Positions 12,201 through 20,625 of a stretch of 64,000 nucleotides of DNA are shown here, piece after piece. Under the pieces are notes generated by a model. It had not been told where the DNA came from. It made no database searches and saw nothing but the letters and a program-made list of their open reading frames with translations. Within the stretch, counting starts at the first letter, position 1. Each line of letters starts with the position of its first letter. The translations under genes and the position numbers were made by a program. This DNA is from Pseudomonas sp. MYb185 (GTDB lineage Bacteria; Pseudomonadota; Gammaproteobacteria; Pseudomonadales; Pseudomonadaceae), in assembly GCF_002979975.1 (NCBI RefSeq), contig NZ_PCQD01000003.1, positions 372,001 to 436,000 on the forward strand. Direction: 5' to 3'.

Positions 12201-12341
12201 ATCATCATGATCACCTCGCGTACCGGTGAGAAGCACCGCGAGCGGGCACGCAGTCTCGGAGTCAATGAATACCTGGGCAAACCCTACCAGGAAGCCCAAC
12301 TGCTGGAGTTGATCGGCACGCTGGTCCATCGCCGTGAGTGA
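6228..12341 (+). CDS. chpA: ChpA, hybrid CheA kinase with multiple phosphotransfer modules
   Basis: Central histidine kinase of the Pil-Chp system, 2037 residues from the ATG at 6228 (GGAG upstream; family N-terminus MGDRHDYVAL). Hpt-type modules with an intact histidine are seen at His49, His645, His876 and His1165. Modules at residues 483 (Asn), 1011 (Arg) and 1316 (Gln) lack histidine in the corresponding place. Then follow the dimerisation helices (LVNLAGETSIFRGRIE), the ATPase with N-box MLRNAVDHGIE and GRGVGMDVV, a CheW-like regulatory domain, and a C-terminal receiver with acceptor Asp1966 (MLLDIEMPRMDGF). The P. aeruginosa protein is near 2470 residues with nine proposed phosphorylation sites, so this one is shorter and has fewer competent modules. 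Confidence 0.97.
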   Translation: MGDRHDYVALDWVKGEISETLSQARQALEAFVDNPGDTTRLRFCLTYIHQVHGTLQMVEFYGAALLAEEMEKLAQALMHGSCSRESEALEVLMQAILQMPAYLDRVQRGRRDLPLLLLPLLNDMRTARGEKLLSENALFSPELKAAQDTGGGQQIDFTSEQAVLQLRKLRQAMQIAHAAIIREQDVQRSSQQLGRVFARLEQLFQGTRLAELWAIFAGVAEGLEHGSIDNGAAIRQLLRQADRELRQLLDDPAAISQRAPAPELLRNLLFYVAKSGGNSPRLEALKQHYQLHALWVDGEPQEQPSDSRLVGPDRGTMQSVALALNEELLQVKERLDLFVRSSERHSDELGTLLPNMKRIADTLAVLGLGQPRRVLQEQIERVEQLASASTSPTDAQLMEIAGGMLYVEASMHGIFAMERSATDASAEGSPVRQLASAQEMLQVQQQVVFEARNALEHTREAINAFIAGQWDYSQLEPVDELLNSVRGGLAMLPLQRAADAVAACRLYLSRQLIRERRVPDWEALDALADVITSIDYYLERVAEDNTDRGDSILAVAEERLALLGYAPADLAAVLEEEAVVETAAPAPAPAPVVDYGNDDEIDPELLEIFIEEVGEVLETLDECTPRWQANPDDSAARTEVRRGFHTLKGSGRMVKAGVLAELAWAVENMLNRVIDGNVVASPLVFGVVNAARELIPSLLEDFAADRQQSLPEVERLASQAEALSRGELPVELELQEESVAVDLPFGELASSEPESTVDIEVTSELPPLPELEELHAPEPSEQTDIEPASIDEPLAGYPEPAEAQPEPQPVLSTPTEASATDSELPQPVTQAELDPLLLKIFRAETQTHIEQISAFIDKCAQGLPCPLSDALQRALHTLKGSAHMAGIQPIASLATPLEKLAKDFKANLIPADQPLVELLGDAVSMLQGWLAQDQADQPINGTEAFLQRLETIHRDALEKRDSSRSQLDGTSDTDLLSIFLTEGIELLLDAADELGQGPARLEHAAVARALRALAEVAVEVELAPIDELCQGLEDVHEALLGQRLPFSEEVAACLVDAHERLIGMMDQVAAHQHIQPATAELEALQALFTHTIDSPALAAASPLAASADNDEGRWHPGDAGADTELVDIFLEEAQEILDTSAASLQHWLTDTADDAPLHALLRDLHTLKGGARMAEIRPVGDLAHELEFLYEGLATHRFQMLEGLPELLLACQDGLAEMVEGIIAGRSISDGMALIRTIRDFRAEPDRPPRLPSEAPAEPVVAAAVEAPMPLATTPVSGMLGMFLEEARELLQPCTELLTRGEAEPQAVQDLLHRIQTFKGSARLADQNALAEQARQLETALQQTAPDQFDSLSDAFAELLAALEQLAVGHSFPAADWALPAAVSLAPDVAVETPVAAAPEQTLAEVRAILQQAMAGDQPTATASSRAAVQETIKVPAGLLEELVNLAGETSIFRGRIEQQVSDISQTLTDMESTIERVRDQLRRLDMETQAQILSRHQEEIEQAYEDFDPLEMDRYSQLQQLSRSLFESASDMFDLKETLATKSRDAETLLLQQARVNTELQEGLMRTRMVPFERLLPRLRRVVRQVSAELGKQVTLAVGNAEGEMDRSVLERMMGPLEHMLRNAVDHGIEVPALRAEQGKAESGRISLELHREGSEIVIRLADDGRGVDLDAVRSKAVERGLMDADAQLTDQEVLQFILEAGFSTAQRVTQISGRGVGMDVVNAEIKQLGGSMTLSTESGAGTTFIIRLPFTVSVNRALMVYSGDDLYAIPLNTIEGIVRVSGYELEAYYAPDAPPFEYAGKQYDLRYLGDLLVTGQQPRLSGHSLPLPVILVRGAEHSVAVQVDSLAGSREIVVKSLGKQFAVVPGISGATILGDGRVVVILDLLAVIRAQQALHSQQMLAAERAMVPQSRRSTLVMVVDDSITVRKVTSRLLERHGMEVVTAKDGVEAIARLQDLQPDIMLLDIEMPRMDGFEVATLVRHDDRLKDLPIIMITSRTGEKHRERARSLGVNEYLGKPYQEAQLLELIGTLVHRRE

Positions 12342-13272
12342 CACGCCGGCACCGTCGGTGGCGCTGCTGGTAGCCTGCAGCAATGGGCGCAGCAGCCTGG
12401 CGCAGGTGGTGCAGGGTTTTGGCTACCGGGTGGTATTCGATAGCCCGCCGGCACGCCTGGAGCCGGCACAGCTGGCCGCGGTGATGACCGACCTGTGGTT
12501 GCTGGACATCGCTGAGGAGTCGCCGCTGGTGGACTGGCTGCTCGAGCACAGCCCGGTACCGGTGCTATTTGGCGCCGGTGAAATACCGCCGCCGCAGCAT
12601 GAGGATCATGTACGCTGGCAGCGCCGGTTGTTCGGCAAGCTGTGTGCGCTGCTCGGCGAGCCGGTGGTGTTGCCGAGCCTGCCGTCTACGCCAGTGCAAC
12701 CGCCGCAGACGCGCTGTTGCGTATGGCTGCTCGGTGCCTCGCTGGGTGGACCGGCGGCGGTCAAGCGCTTCCTCGATGCGCTGCCGGCGCAGTTGCCGAT
12801 CGCCTTCGTCTACGCGCAGCATATCGATGCCGGCTTCGAGCAGCAGCTGCCACGCATACTCGGTCGCGAGAACACCTGGCACATCCGCAACTGTGTCGAG
12901 GGCAGCCTGTTGCAGCCTGGCGAGGTGCTGGTGGCGCCGATTGCCCAGACGCTCAGCTTCGGTCCCCAGGGGCAGCTGTGCATGCAGGACCAGGCTTGGC
13001 CGGGGGCTTACCAGCCGGCGATCGAAACCCTGCTGGATGAACTGGCTGCGGCCTTCGCGCCGAGTTGCGGGGCGATCATCTTCAGTGGCATGGGTGAGGA
13101 CGGTGTGGAGGCCTGCGGGCGGATGCGCCGCCAGGGCATGGAGATATGGACCCAGAGCGCCGACAGCGCGGCCTGCGCGACCATGCCGCAGGCGGTGCAG
13201 CGTGCCGGCTACAGCAGTCGTGAAGGGTCACCCGAAGAGCTGGCCATCGCCATGTGCCAATGGCTCGAATAG
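12334..13272 (+). CDS. chpB: ChpB, CheB-type methylesterase
   Basis: Expected to demethylate PilJ, opposing PilK. The 312-residue product has an N-terminal region lacking a typical receiver motif set and a C-terminal CheB esterase domain. The catalytic serine loop is LLGASLGGPAAV, the catalytic His lies in YAQHIDAGFEQQL, and the Asp lies in SGMGEDGVEA. The GTG start overlaps the end of chpA by 8 bp, implying translational coupling. Confidence 0.93.
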   Translation: MSDTPAPSVALLVACSNGRSSLAQVVQGFGYRVVFDSPPARLEPAQLAAVMTDLWLLDIAEESPLVDWLLEHSPVPVLFGAGEIPPPQHEDHVRWQRRLFGKLCALLGEPVVLPSLPSTPVQPPQTRCCVWLLGASLGGPAAVKRFLDALPAQLPIAFVYAQHIDAGFEQQLPRILGRENTWHIRNCVEGSLLQPGEVLVAPIAQTLSFGPQGQLCMQDQAWPGAYQPAIETLLDELAAAFAPSCGAIIFSGMGEDGVEACGRMRRQGMEIWTQSADSAACATMPQAVQRAGYSSREGSPEELAIAMCQWLE

Positions 13273-13297
13273 ACCCTAGATCAAGAGGATTCATGGT

Positions 13298-13765
13298 ATG
13301 TCAGATGCATTGGAAAGCCTCAACGGCCTGATCATTCCCCTGGCCGGGCAGTCGCTGCTGCTGCCCAACGTGGCGGTGGCCGAGTTGGCCGGGTACCGCC
13401 TGAGTCAGGTGGCGAGCGGTGGGCCGGCATGGTTCCTCGGCTGGACCAGCTGGCGCGACCAGAAGGTACCGCTGATCGACCCTGCGGTACTGCTGGGCCA
13501 GCCACCGGCAAGCGAGTCGCAGGCATCGCGCACCCTGGTTCTCAACGCGGTGGGGGCGCGCGAAGGTGTGAGCTTCATAGGCATGCGGATACCGGGTATC
13601 CCACGTTCGAAGAAGGTGCTGCGTGGCGAAATCGAGCCAGCCGGCGCGCCCAGCGAGTTCATCAGCCAGCCGGTGAGGCTGGCCGATGAGGCGGACATTC
13701 TGCTGATTCCCGATCTGGTAGCCATCGAGCAGGTGCTGGAACAGGCCGGTGTATTGCAGGGCTGA
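13298..13765 (+). CDS. chpC: ChpC, CheW-like adapter
   Basis: Second CheW-like protein of the Pil-Chp operon (155 residues), thought to couple further receptors to ChpA. The CheW fold is recognisable from IPLAGQSLLLPNVAVAEL and FLGWTSWRDQKVPLIDP. An AAGAGGA lies nine bases before the ATG. In P. aeruginosa chpD (AraC-type) and chpE (LysE-type) follow; here the operon ends at chpC and the next gene is the convergent amgS. Confidence 0.92.
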   Translation: MSDALESLNGLIIPLAGQSLLLPNVAVAELAGYRLSQVASGGPAWFLGWTSWRDQKVPLIDPAVLLGQPPASESQASRTLVLNAVGAREGVSFIGMRIPGIPRSKKVLRGEIEPAGAPSEFISQPVRLADEADILLIPDLVAIEQVLEQAGVLQG

Positions 13766-13791
13766 ACATTCTCACACCCCGGTTTATGGAA

Positions 13792-13811
13792 GGTCGAGTT
13801 CCATCTCGACC
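13792..13811. terminator. Small perfect hairpin between convergent chpC and amgS
   Basis: GGTCGAG and CTCGACC form a 7-bp perfect stem around a 6-base loop in the 112-bp gap between the two convergent genes. There is no clear T tract on either side, so it is a possible but not a proven transcription terminator. Confidence 0.4.
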
Positions 13812-13877
13812 AGCGCAGTCGACGGACACGCTGCCGGTCGGGATGGCCCCGGCCTTCCACGAGTACCCGGCGGTGTC

Positions 13878-15161
13878 TTAAAGCGTCGGCACCGGAAAGC
13901 GCAGGCGCGCCTCGGTGCCACCGCCACTGCGGTTGAGCAATTGCACGCTGATGCCGTGGCTGTCGGCGATACGCTTGACGATGGCCAGCCCCAGGCCGGT
14001 GCCCTTGGTCGAGCGCGCCCGGTCGCCGCGAATGAAGGGGGTGAACAGGTCTTCTCCTTCACTCTGATCGATGCCCGGGCCACGGTCCAGCACGCTGACC
14101 ACCACGCTGGGCTGGATCGCGCTGCGTTCCAGATGGGTGGAAATTTCCACACCGGTGCCGCCATGGTTCAGCGCGTTCTCGATCAGGTTGGTCAGCAGGC
14201 GCTTGATTGACAGGCGGCGCAGTGCCAGCTCCGGCACCGGTTCCAGGCACAGGCGAACCAGCTGCTCGCCAGCGTTGACCGGTGTCACCACCTCGCGAAT
14301 CAGTTCATTCAGGTCGCAGGACTCACATGGCTCGGCGCTACCGTCACGGATATAGGCCATGAACTGGTCGAGAATGGCATCCATGTCCTCGATATCGCGG
14401 ATCATGCCCTCGGTCAGCTCCGGCTCGGCGTTGGACATCAGTTCGGTGGACAGGCGCATGCGCGTCAGCGGTGTGCGCAGGTCATGGGAGACCCCAGCCA
14501 GCAGCAGGGCGCGATCGCTGCTGGCCTGCTCGACATCCTGCGCCATCTGGTTGAAGGCGCGGTAGACCTCGGCGATCTCGGTCGGGCCGCTGGTATCCAG
14601 CAGGCGCACGCTGTGACCCTGGCCGATGCGCTGGGCGGCCTGTTCCAGGGTTTTCAGCGGATAGTTGAGCTGGCGCACGAAGATCCAGGCGGCGGCGGTG
14701 GACAGCATGACGATCAGCGTCAGCCAACTGACCACCAGCCAGACCCGCTGGCCACGCAGCGGGTGGGCATACAAGGGTACCTTGAGCCATTGCTCGCCAT
14801 AGCTGGGCTGATGCACCCAGATCGCCGGCTGCTCCTGGGTCTGCACGCGGATCTGGGTCCGGTCGCCCAGTTCGTCGCGCAGCTGATTGGTGAACACCCC
14901 GGAATAGGGCCAGTGAATTTCCCCGGTCGGCACCTGGCTCTGGTGTACCAGTTCCAGACCGGTGATGTTCTCCAGGTCAGCCCGCGCCTCGGGGCCGCTG
15001 GCCCAGTAGGCATGCACCAGCATGGCGGTACCGTGGCTGTACTGGCGGTCGACCAGCAGGTCCTCGTTGCTCACCAGGTACACCAGGGTGAGGATCTTGG
15101 AGAACATCAGGGTCAGCAGGACCAGCAGCAGGGTGCGGGCGAAGAAGCTGCGCGGCAGCAT
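13878..15161 (-). CDS. amgS: Sensor histidine kinase AmgS (EnvZ-like)
   Basis: Inner-membrane sensor of the AmgRS envelope-stress system, involved in aminoglycoside tolerance in P. aeruginosa. The ATG at 15161 gives 427 residues beginning MLPRSFFARTLLL. TM1 (about 10-30) and TM2 (about 160-180) enclose a periplasmic sensor. HAMP, then a DHp helix with His226 in SHDLRTPLTRM, and an ATPase domain (NLIENALNHGG, DRGPGID, GTGLGLAIVKRI) follow. Longer in-frame starts run back into amgR. A strong AAAGGAGG is 16 bases upstream, longer than ideal. The symbol rests on the amgR-tex-gshA neighbourhood. Confidence 0.92.
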   Translation of the reverse strand: MLPRSFFARTLLLVLLTLMFSKILTLVYLVSNEDLLVDRQYSHGTAMLVHAYWASGPEARADLENITGLELVHQSQVPTGEIHWPYSGVFTNQLRDELGDRTQIRVQTQEQPAIWVHQPSYGEQWLKVPLYAHPLRGQRVWLVVSWLTLIVMLSTAAAWIFVRQLNYPLKTLEQAAQRIGQGHSVRLLDTSGPTEIAEVYRAFNQMAQDVEQASSDRALLLAGVSHDLRTPLTRMRLSTELMSNAEPELTEGMIRDIEDMDAILDQFMAYIRDGSAEPCESCDLNELIREVVTPVNAGEQLVRLCLEPVPELALRRLSIKRLLTNLIENALNHGGTGVEISTHLERSAIQPSVVVSVLDRGPGIDQSEGEDLFTPFIRGDRARSTKGTGLGLAIVKRIADSHGISVQLLNRSGGGTEARLRFPVPTL

Positions 15162-15184
15162 GGGATGCCAGCCGGGGCCTCCTT

Positions 15185-15910
15185 TCACTGCTGCTGGCCA
15201 TCCGGTACGAACACATAACCTACGCCCCACACGGTCTGGATGTAGCGGGGCTTGGAGGGATCGGGCTCGAGCAGCCGCCGCAGCCGGGAGATCTGCACGT
15301 CGATGGAGCGCTCCAGCGCATCCCACTCGCGGCCTCGGGCCAGTTGCATGAGCTTGTCCCGGGTCAGCGGTACCCGTGGATGGTGCACCAGCGCCTTGAG
15401 CACGGAGAACTCACCCGAGGTCAGCATGTGTACTTCCTCGCCACGGCGCAGTTCGCGGGTGGACAGGCTGAGCACGAAATCGCCGAAGGTGACCTCGTTG
15501 TCCTCGGTGGTGGGTGCGCCGGGAATCTGCGGCGCCTGGCGGCGCAGTACAGCCTTGATGCGGGCGACCAGTTCACGCGGGTTGAACGGCTTGGGCAGAT
15601 AGTCGTCGGCACCCAGCTCCAGGCCCTGGATGCGGCTGGTTTCATCACCCTTGGCGGTAAGCATGATGATCGGCGTGGTGGTGCCACGTTCGCGCAGCCG
15701 CTCGCAGGCCTTGAGGCCATCTTCGCCGGGCAGCATCAGGTCCAGCACGATCAGCGAATACAATTCGCGATCCAGCAGGCGGTCCATCTGCACGGTGTCC
15801 TCCACAGTGCGGACACGGTACCCCTGCTCGCTGAGAAAACGTTCCAGCAGGCGACGCAGCCGGGCGTCGTCGTCCACGATCAGAATCTTTTCGCCTTCAG
15901 TATTGGTCAT
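15185..15910 (-). CDS. amgR: Response regulator AmgR (OmpR-like)
   Basis: DNA-binding partner of AmgS. The receiver domain has the acidic pair in ILIVDDDARL, acceptor Asp57 (LIVLDLMLPGEDG), and Lys in DYLPKPFNPREL. A winged-helix OmpR output domain follows, including RSIDVQISRLRRLLE and YIQTVWGVGYVF. It is 241 residues from the ATG at 15910 (MTNTEGEKIL); an upstream in-frame start at 15976 is not supported by the family. It lies 23 bp before amgS in the same operon and is divergent from tex. Confidence 0.94.
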   Translation of the reverse strand: MTNTEGEKILIVDDDARLRRLLERFLSEQGYRVRTVEDTVQMDRLLDRELYSLIVLDLMLPGEDGLKACERLRERGTTTPIIMLTAKGDETSRIQGLELGADDYLPKPFNPRELVARIKAVLRRQAPQIPGAPTTEDNEVTFGDFVLSLSTRELRRGEEVHMLTSGEFSVLKALVHHPRVPLTRDKLMQLARGREWDALERSIDVQISRLRRLLEPDPSKPRYIQTVWGVGYVFVPDGQQQ

Positions 15911-16213
15911 TCGCAGCACCGTCTTTATCGAAGGATGTAATTGTCGCTGATGCCAGTGGTACAGGGAGTCGGCCATTGTTACAAGAGGTTTCGCGGCGGC
16001 CAGGTGACACCTCTACGCTAGCGGTTCGGGATCGCAATTCCCTCAATTGGCTATTTACACCATCACCCGTTTGGCAGATGTTCGTTGCCGCTGCCGCCAG
16101 CGCTAAAGGGAGTGAGCCAGAGCGCCAACAGGTTTTGCCGGGTGAGATCTGCAATCCATCACGGCGACTCGGTTATACTGCCGCGCTTGAGATAACTGAT
16201 GTGGATACAGACC
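15911..16213. promoter_or_regulatory. Divergent amgR/tex intergenic region
   Basis: About 300 bp without a gene. On the + strand a TATACT box at 16174-16179, some 35 bases before the tex ATG, is a plausible -10 element, but no good -35 was found. No obvious AmgR operator could be defined by eye, and no small gene or hairpin with a T tract was seen. Confidence 0.35.
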
Positions 16214-18541
16214 ATGGACAGTATTGCCTCGCGTATTGCCACCGAACTGGCGGTGCGCCCCGAACAGGTTGTCGCCACCGTCGCCCTGCTCGACGAGGGC
16301 GCCAGCGTGCCCTTCATCTCCCGCTACCGCAAGGAAGTGACCGGCAGTCTGGATGATACGCAGCTGCGCCACCTGGAAGAACGCCTGCGCTACCTGCGTG
16401 AGCTCGAGGATCGCCGCAAGAGCATTCTGGCGAGTATCGACGAGCAGGGCAAACTGACCCCCGAGCTGGAGCGCGATATTCGCCAGGCCGAGACCAAGAC
16501 CGTGCTGGAAGACCTGTATCTGCCCTACAAGCCCAAGCGCCGCACCAAGGGCCAGATCGCCCTGGAAGCCGGCCTTGGGCCGCTGGCCGAGCAGCTGTAT
16601 GCCGATCCGGCACTGGACCCTGAACAGTTGGCGAGCGGTTTCATCGATGCGGACAAGGGCGTGGCCGACGTCAAGGCGGCGCTGGACGGTGCCAAGTACA
16701 TTCTCATGGAGCGTTTCAGCGAGGATGCCCGGTTGCTCGAACGCCTGCGCCAGACGCTGCGCCAGGATGGCCGGGTGGTCTCGCGGCTGGTCGCCGGCAA
16801 GGAGCAGGAGGGCGCCAAGTTCCGCGACTACTTCGAATACGACGAGCCGCTGCGCAACGTACCGTCGCATCGCGCGCTGGCGATCCTGCGCGGACGTAAC
16901 GAGGGCGTGCTGAGCATTGCCCTGGAACTGGCCGAGCCGGACGCACCGGCCACCGCCACCCACCCCTGCGAGGGGCTGATCGCCGAGACCGTCGGCATCA
17001 GCAACCAGGGCCGCGCGGCGGACAAGTGGCTGGGCGAGGTGGTGCGCTGGACCTGGCGCGTCAAGCTGCTCGGGTACATGGAAACCGAACTGCTCGGTGA
17101 ACTGCGCGAAGCGGCGGAAGATGAAGCCATTCGCGTGTTCGCCAGCAACCTCAAGGACCTGCTGCTGGCGGCACCCGCCGGACCGCGGGTGACCCTGGCC
17201 ATGGACCCCGGCCTGCGCACCGGGGTCAAGCTGGCGGTGATCGATGCCACCGGCAAGCTGGTGGACACCGCGACCATCTTTCCGCATGCGCCGCGCAACC
17301 AGTGGGATCAGTCGCTGGCGGTGCTGGCGGCCCTGTGCAAGAAGCATCAGGTCAACCTGATCGCCATCGGCAACGGCACCGCCTCGCGGGAGAGCGACAA
17401 GCTGGCGGGCGATCTGCTCAAGCTCTGCCCGGAACTGAAGATGCAGAAGATCACCGTCTCCGAAGCCGGCGCCTCGGTGTACTCCGCTTCCGAGCTGGCA
17501 GCCCGGGAATTCCCCGATCTGGATGTAACCTACCGCGGCGCGGTATCCATCGGCCGCCGGCTGCAGGACCCGCTGGCCGAACTGGTGAAGATCGAGCCCA
17601 AGGCCATCGGCGTTGGCCAGTACCAGCATGATGTATCCCAGGTGAAGCTGGCACGCAGCCTGGATGCGGTGGTCGAGGACTGCGTGAACGCCGTGGGGGT
17701 GGATCTGAATACCGCCTCGGCGGCGCTGCTGACCCGGGTCTCCGGCTTGAACCCGAGCATCGCCCAGAACATCGTCGACTACCGCGACCAGCATGGTGCC
17801 TTCGGCAGCCGCCGCGAACTGCTCAAGGTCAGCCGGTTGGGCGAGAAGACCTTCGAACAGGCGGCGGGTTTTCTGCGGGTGATGAACGGCAGCAATCCGC
17901 TGGACGCCTCGGCGGTGCACCCCGAAGCCTACCCGCTGGTCAACCGCATCGCCGAGCAGACCGGACGCGATATCCGCAGCCTGATCGGTGACTCGGCGTT
18001 CCTGCGCAAGCTCGACCCGGCCCGCTATACCGACGAGCATTTCGGTATCCCGACCATCACCGACATCCTCAGCGAGCTGGACAAGCCCGGCCGTGACCCG
18101 CGCCCGGAATTCAAGGCCGCGGCCTTCCAGGAGGGAGTGGAGAAGATCAGCGACCTGGAGCCGGGCATGATTCTCGAGGGCGTGGTCAGCAACGTCGCCA
18201 ACTTCGGTGCCTTCGTCGATATCGGTGTGCATCAGGACGGGCTGGTGCATATCTCCATGCTCGCCGACAGCTTCGTCAAGGACCCGCGCGACGTGGTCAA
18301 GGCCGGCGATATCGTCAAGGTCAAGGTGCTCGAGGTGGACATTCCGCGCCAGCGCATCAGCCTGACCATGCGCATGGGCGACCAGCCTGGCGCTGCCAGT
18401 GGAGCGCGCTCCGGGGCACCGGCCAACGAGCGCAATCGACCGCGCCAGCCGCGTGCGGAGAAAAACCAGGCTGGCTCCGGGGCGCAGCCTGGTGGTACGT
18501 TTGCCAACCTGTTCGCCAACGCCAAGAATCTCAGGAAGTGA
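16214..18541 (+). CDS. tex: Transcription accessory protein Tex
   Basis: Cytosolic nucleic-acid-binding protein of 775 residues. Order: N-terminal helical Tex domain with [15 protein letters not shown], a YqgF/RuvC-like domain around [15 protein letters not shown], a helix-hairpin-helix region ([16 protein letters not shown]), and a C-terminal S1 RNA-binding domain ([19 protein letters not shown]). A Gly/Ala/Arg-rich tail ends the protein. The ATG at 16214 matches the conserved MDSI start; a GTG 15 bp upstream is also in frame. tex next to amgR is conserved in pseudomonads. Confidence 0.96.
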   Translation: MDSIASRIATELAVRPEQVVATVALLDEGASVPFISRYRKEVTGSLDDTQLRHLEERLRYLRELEDRRKSILASIDEQGKLTPELERDIRQAETKTVLEDLYLPYKPKRRTKGQIALEAGLGPLAEQLYADPALDPEQLASGFIDADKGVADVKAALDGAKYILMERFSEDARLLERLRQTLRQDGRVVSRLVAGKEQEGAKFRDYFEYDEPLRNVPSHRALAILRGRNEGVLSIALELAEPDAPATATHPCEGLIAETVGISNQGRAADKWLGEVVRWTWRVKLLGYMETELLGELREAAEDEAIRVFASNLKDLLLAAPAGPRVTLAMDPGLRTGVKLAVIDATGKLVDTATIFPHAPRNQWDQSLAVLAALCKKHQVNLIAIGNGTASRESDKLAGDLLKLCPELKMQKITVSEAGASVYSASELAAREFPDLDVTYRGAVSIGRRLQDPLAELVKIEPKAIGVGQYQHDVSQVKLARSLDAVVEDCVNAVGVDLNTASAALLTRVSGLNPSIAQNIVDYRDQHGAFGSRRELLKVSRLGEKTFEQAAGFLRVMNGSNPLDASAVHPEAYPLVNRIAEQTGRDIRSLIGDSAFLRKLDPARYTDEHFGIPTITDILSELDKPGRDPRPEFKAAAFQEGVEKISDLEPGMILEGVVSNVANFGAFVDIGVHQDGLVHISMLADSFVKDPRDVVKAGDIVKVKVLEVDIPRQRISLTMRMGDQPGAASGARSGAPANERNRPRQPRAEKNQAGSGAQPGGTFANLFANAKNLRK

Positions 18542-18547
18542 CGCACC

Positions 18548-18949
18548 ATGAGTGAACACCCGAAACTGCAGGACATCAAGGACAGTCGCATGAGCGCCTT
18601 CACCCAACTGCTGGGGCTGGAGTTGGTGAGCCTGGACCGGGAAGGCTGCTGCATGCGCCTGGAGATCGACCCATCGCATTTCAACGCCGGCGGACGGGTG
18701 CATGGTGGCGTGACCTTCTCGCTGCTGGATTCGACCATGGGCGCGGCGGTCTATGCCCTGCTGGACGCGCATGAATCAACCGCTACCATTGAGTGCAAGA
18801 TCAACTACACGCTGGCGATCACCGGCGGGGTACTGGAGTGCCGGGCCAAGGTGGTGCATGCCGGCACGCGGACCATGGTGGTCGATGGCGAGGTGTGGCA
18901 GGACGGCGCGCTGGCGGCCAAGTGCCTCGGTACTTTCGCCCGTATTTGA
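18548..18949 (+). CDS. PaaI/YbgC-like hotdog thioesterase
   Basis: A 133-residue hotdog-fold protein, probably hydrolysing an acyl- or aryl-CoA thioester. The PaaI-type motif GGRVHGGVTFSLLDS carries the His-Gly-Gly loop and the acidic residue at the start of the long helix. It starts 7 bp after tex. In P. aeruginosa a similar small thioesterase gene also lies between tex and gshA. The substrate cannot be told from sequence. Confidence 0.85.
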   Translation: MSEHPKLQDIKDSRMSAFTQLLGLELVSLDREGCCMRLEIDPSHFNAGGRVHGGVTFSLLDSTMGAAVYALLDAHESTATIECKINYTLAITGGVLECRAKVVHAGTRTMVVDGEVWQDGALAAKCLGTFARI

Positions 18950-18998
18950 ACCGGCGCTTGCCGGGCTGATCGTTTTCATTGTCTGAGGAGTGACGCGC

Positions 18999-20570
18999 TT
19001 GTCACCACTGTTGAAGCAACGCCTCGACCTGCTGGCGCAACCGTCACTGCGTGACGGCCTGCGTGACTGCATGCACGGTATCGAGAAGGAAAGCCTGCGT
19101 ATCGACGCGCGTGGCGCCCTGTCACAGCAACCGCATCCACTGGCCTGGGGATCGGCGCTGACCCACCCGACCATCACTACCGACTATTCCGAGGCGCTGG
19201 TCGAGCTGATCACCCCGGTGAGCCGCGACATTGGCGACCTGTTCGGTCAGCTGGACGATATTCACCGCTTCGCCTATGGCCAGCTGGGTGATGAGCTGCT
19301 GTGGACCGAGTCCATGCCCTGCCTGCTGCCGGCCCGCGACGAGGATATCCCCATCGCCTGGTACGGCAGCTCCAACGTCGGCATGCTCAAGCATGTATAC
19401 CGGCGTGGTCTGGCGGTGCGCTATGGCAAGCCCATGCAGTGCATTGCCGGCATTCACTACAACTTCTCCCTGGCTCCGGCGCTGTGGCAGGCGTTGCAGC
19501 AGCAGGATGGCGATGCGCGTAACGCCCAGGACTACCAGTCCGAGCGCTATGTGGCGCTGATCCGCAATTTCCGCCGCTATGCCTGGCTGCTGATGTACCT
19601 GTTCGGCGCCTCGCCGGCGCTGTGTGCCAGCTTCCTGCAGGGGCGCGACCACCAGCTCGAGCCGCTGGGCGACAAGAGCCTGTATCTGCCGTACGCCACC
19701 AGCCTGCGGATGAGCGATCTGGGCTACAACAACGATGCCCAGGCCGGTCTCAACGTCTGCTACAACAGCCTGGAAAGCTACATCTCCAGCATGCAGAAAG
19801 CCATCAGCCTGCCGTACCCACCCTATGCCGCCATCGGCACCCATGATGCCGACGGCCAGTGGCAGCAGCTCAATACCAACCTGCTGCAGATCGAAAACGA
19901 GTTCTACAGCTCGATCCGGCCCAAGCGGGTGACCCGCAGCGGGGAGAAGCCGGTGCATGCGCTGGCGGCCCGTGGTGTGGAGTATGTCGAGGTGCGCTGC
20001 CTGGATATCGATCCCTTCGCGCCGATGGGTATCGAGCCGAGCACCGCATACTTCCTCGACAGCTTCCTGCTGTTCTGCGCGCTGGCCGACAGTCCGGCGA
20101 TGTCCGAGGCGGAATGCCAGCTGAGTGACGAGAACTTTGCCTTGACGGTCAAGCGTGGCCGCGAGCCGGGCCTGCAACTGAATCGCAAGGGGCAGGTGTG
20201 CACCCTGACCGAGTGGGGCGAGCACCTGCTGGACAATATCACCGCCTGCGCCAGCCTGCTGGACAGCGCGCAGCAGACCAGCGCCTACAGCGACAGCCTG
20301 CAACTGCAGCGCGCCAAACTGCAGGACCCGGCATTGACGCCCTCGGCGCGGGTGCTGGCGGCGATCGGCGAACGGGGCGAGAGCTTCTTCCGCTTCGCCC
20401 TGGCGCAGTCCGAGAGGCATCGCGAGCACTTCCTGTCGCGGCCCCTGGACGAACCGCAGCAGCAGGCGTTCGCTGCGGTCGCCCGCCAGTCACTGGCCGA
20501 TCAGGCGGCGCTGGAGGAGTCCGACAGTATCGACTTCGATACCTACGTGGCGCGCTACCTGAGTCAGTGA
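18999..20570 (+). CDS. gshA: Glutamate-cysteine ligase
   Basis: Makes gamma-glutamylcysteine, the first and rate-limiting step of glutathione synthesis. Motifs of the proteobacterial class I enzyme include GIEKESLRID, the conserved TDYSEALVELITP, MQCIAGIHYNFS and YVEVRCLDIDPF. A GTG at 18990 gives the longest frame, but GAGGAG at 18985-18990 is spaced eight bases from an in-frame TTG at 18999, and that start matches the short N-terminus of homologues (523 residues). A rare TTG start would help keep expression low; that is inference. Confidence 0.95.
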   Translation: MSPLLKQRLDLLAQPSLRDGLRDCMHGIEKESLRIDARGALSQQPHPLAWGSALTHPTITTDYSEALVELITPVSRDIGDLFGQLDDIHRFAYGQLGDELLWTESMPCLLPARDEDIPIAWYGSSNVGMLKHVYRRGLAVRYGKPMQCIAGIHYNFSLAPALWQALQQQDGDARNAQDYQSERYVALIRNFRRYAWLLMYLFGASPALCASFLQGRDHQLEPLGDKSLYLPYATSLRMSDLGYNNDAQAGLNVCYNSLESYISSMQKAISLPYPPYAAIGTHDADGQWQQLNTNLLQIENEFYSSIRPKRVTRSGEKPVHALAARGVEYVEVRCLDIDPFAPMGIEPSTAYFLDSFLLFCALADSPAMSEAECQLSDENFALTVKRGREPGLQLNRKGQVCTLTEWGEHLLDNITACASLLDSAQQTSAYSDSLQLQRAKLQDPALTPSARVLAAIGERGESFFRFALAQSERHREHFLSRPLDEPQQQAFAAVARQSLADQAALEESDSIDFDTYVARYLSQ

Positions 20571-20625
20571 CGGCGACCGGCGAGGCTTCTCTGGCGCCGG
20601 CAGCTACTTGTCTTATGCAGGCCGA

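Noticed and set aside
10161-12383. Minus-strand open frame of 740 codons opposite chpA
   Set aside because: His/Gln-rich antisense of a well-supported gene; no ribosome-binding site or family similarity.
16103-18772. Minus-strand open frame of 889 codons opposite tex
   Set aside because: It is fully antisense to tex, has no recognisable domain and a composition typical of a high-GC complementary frame.
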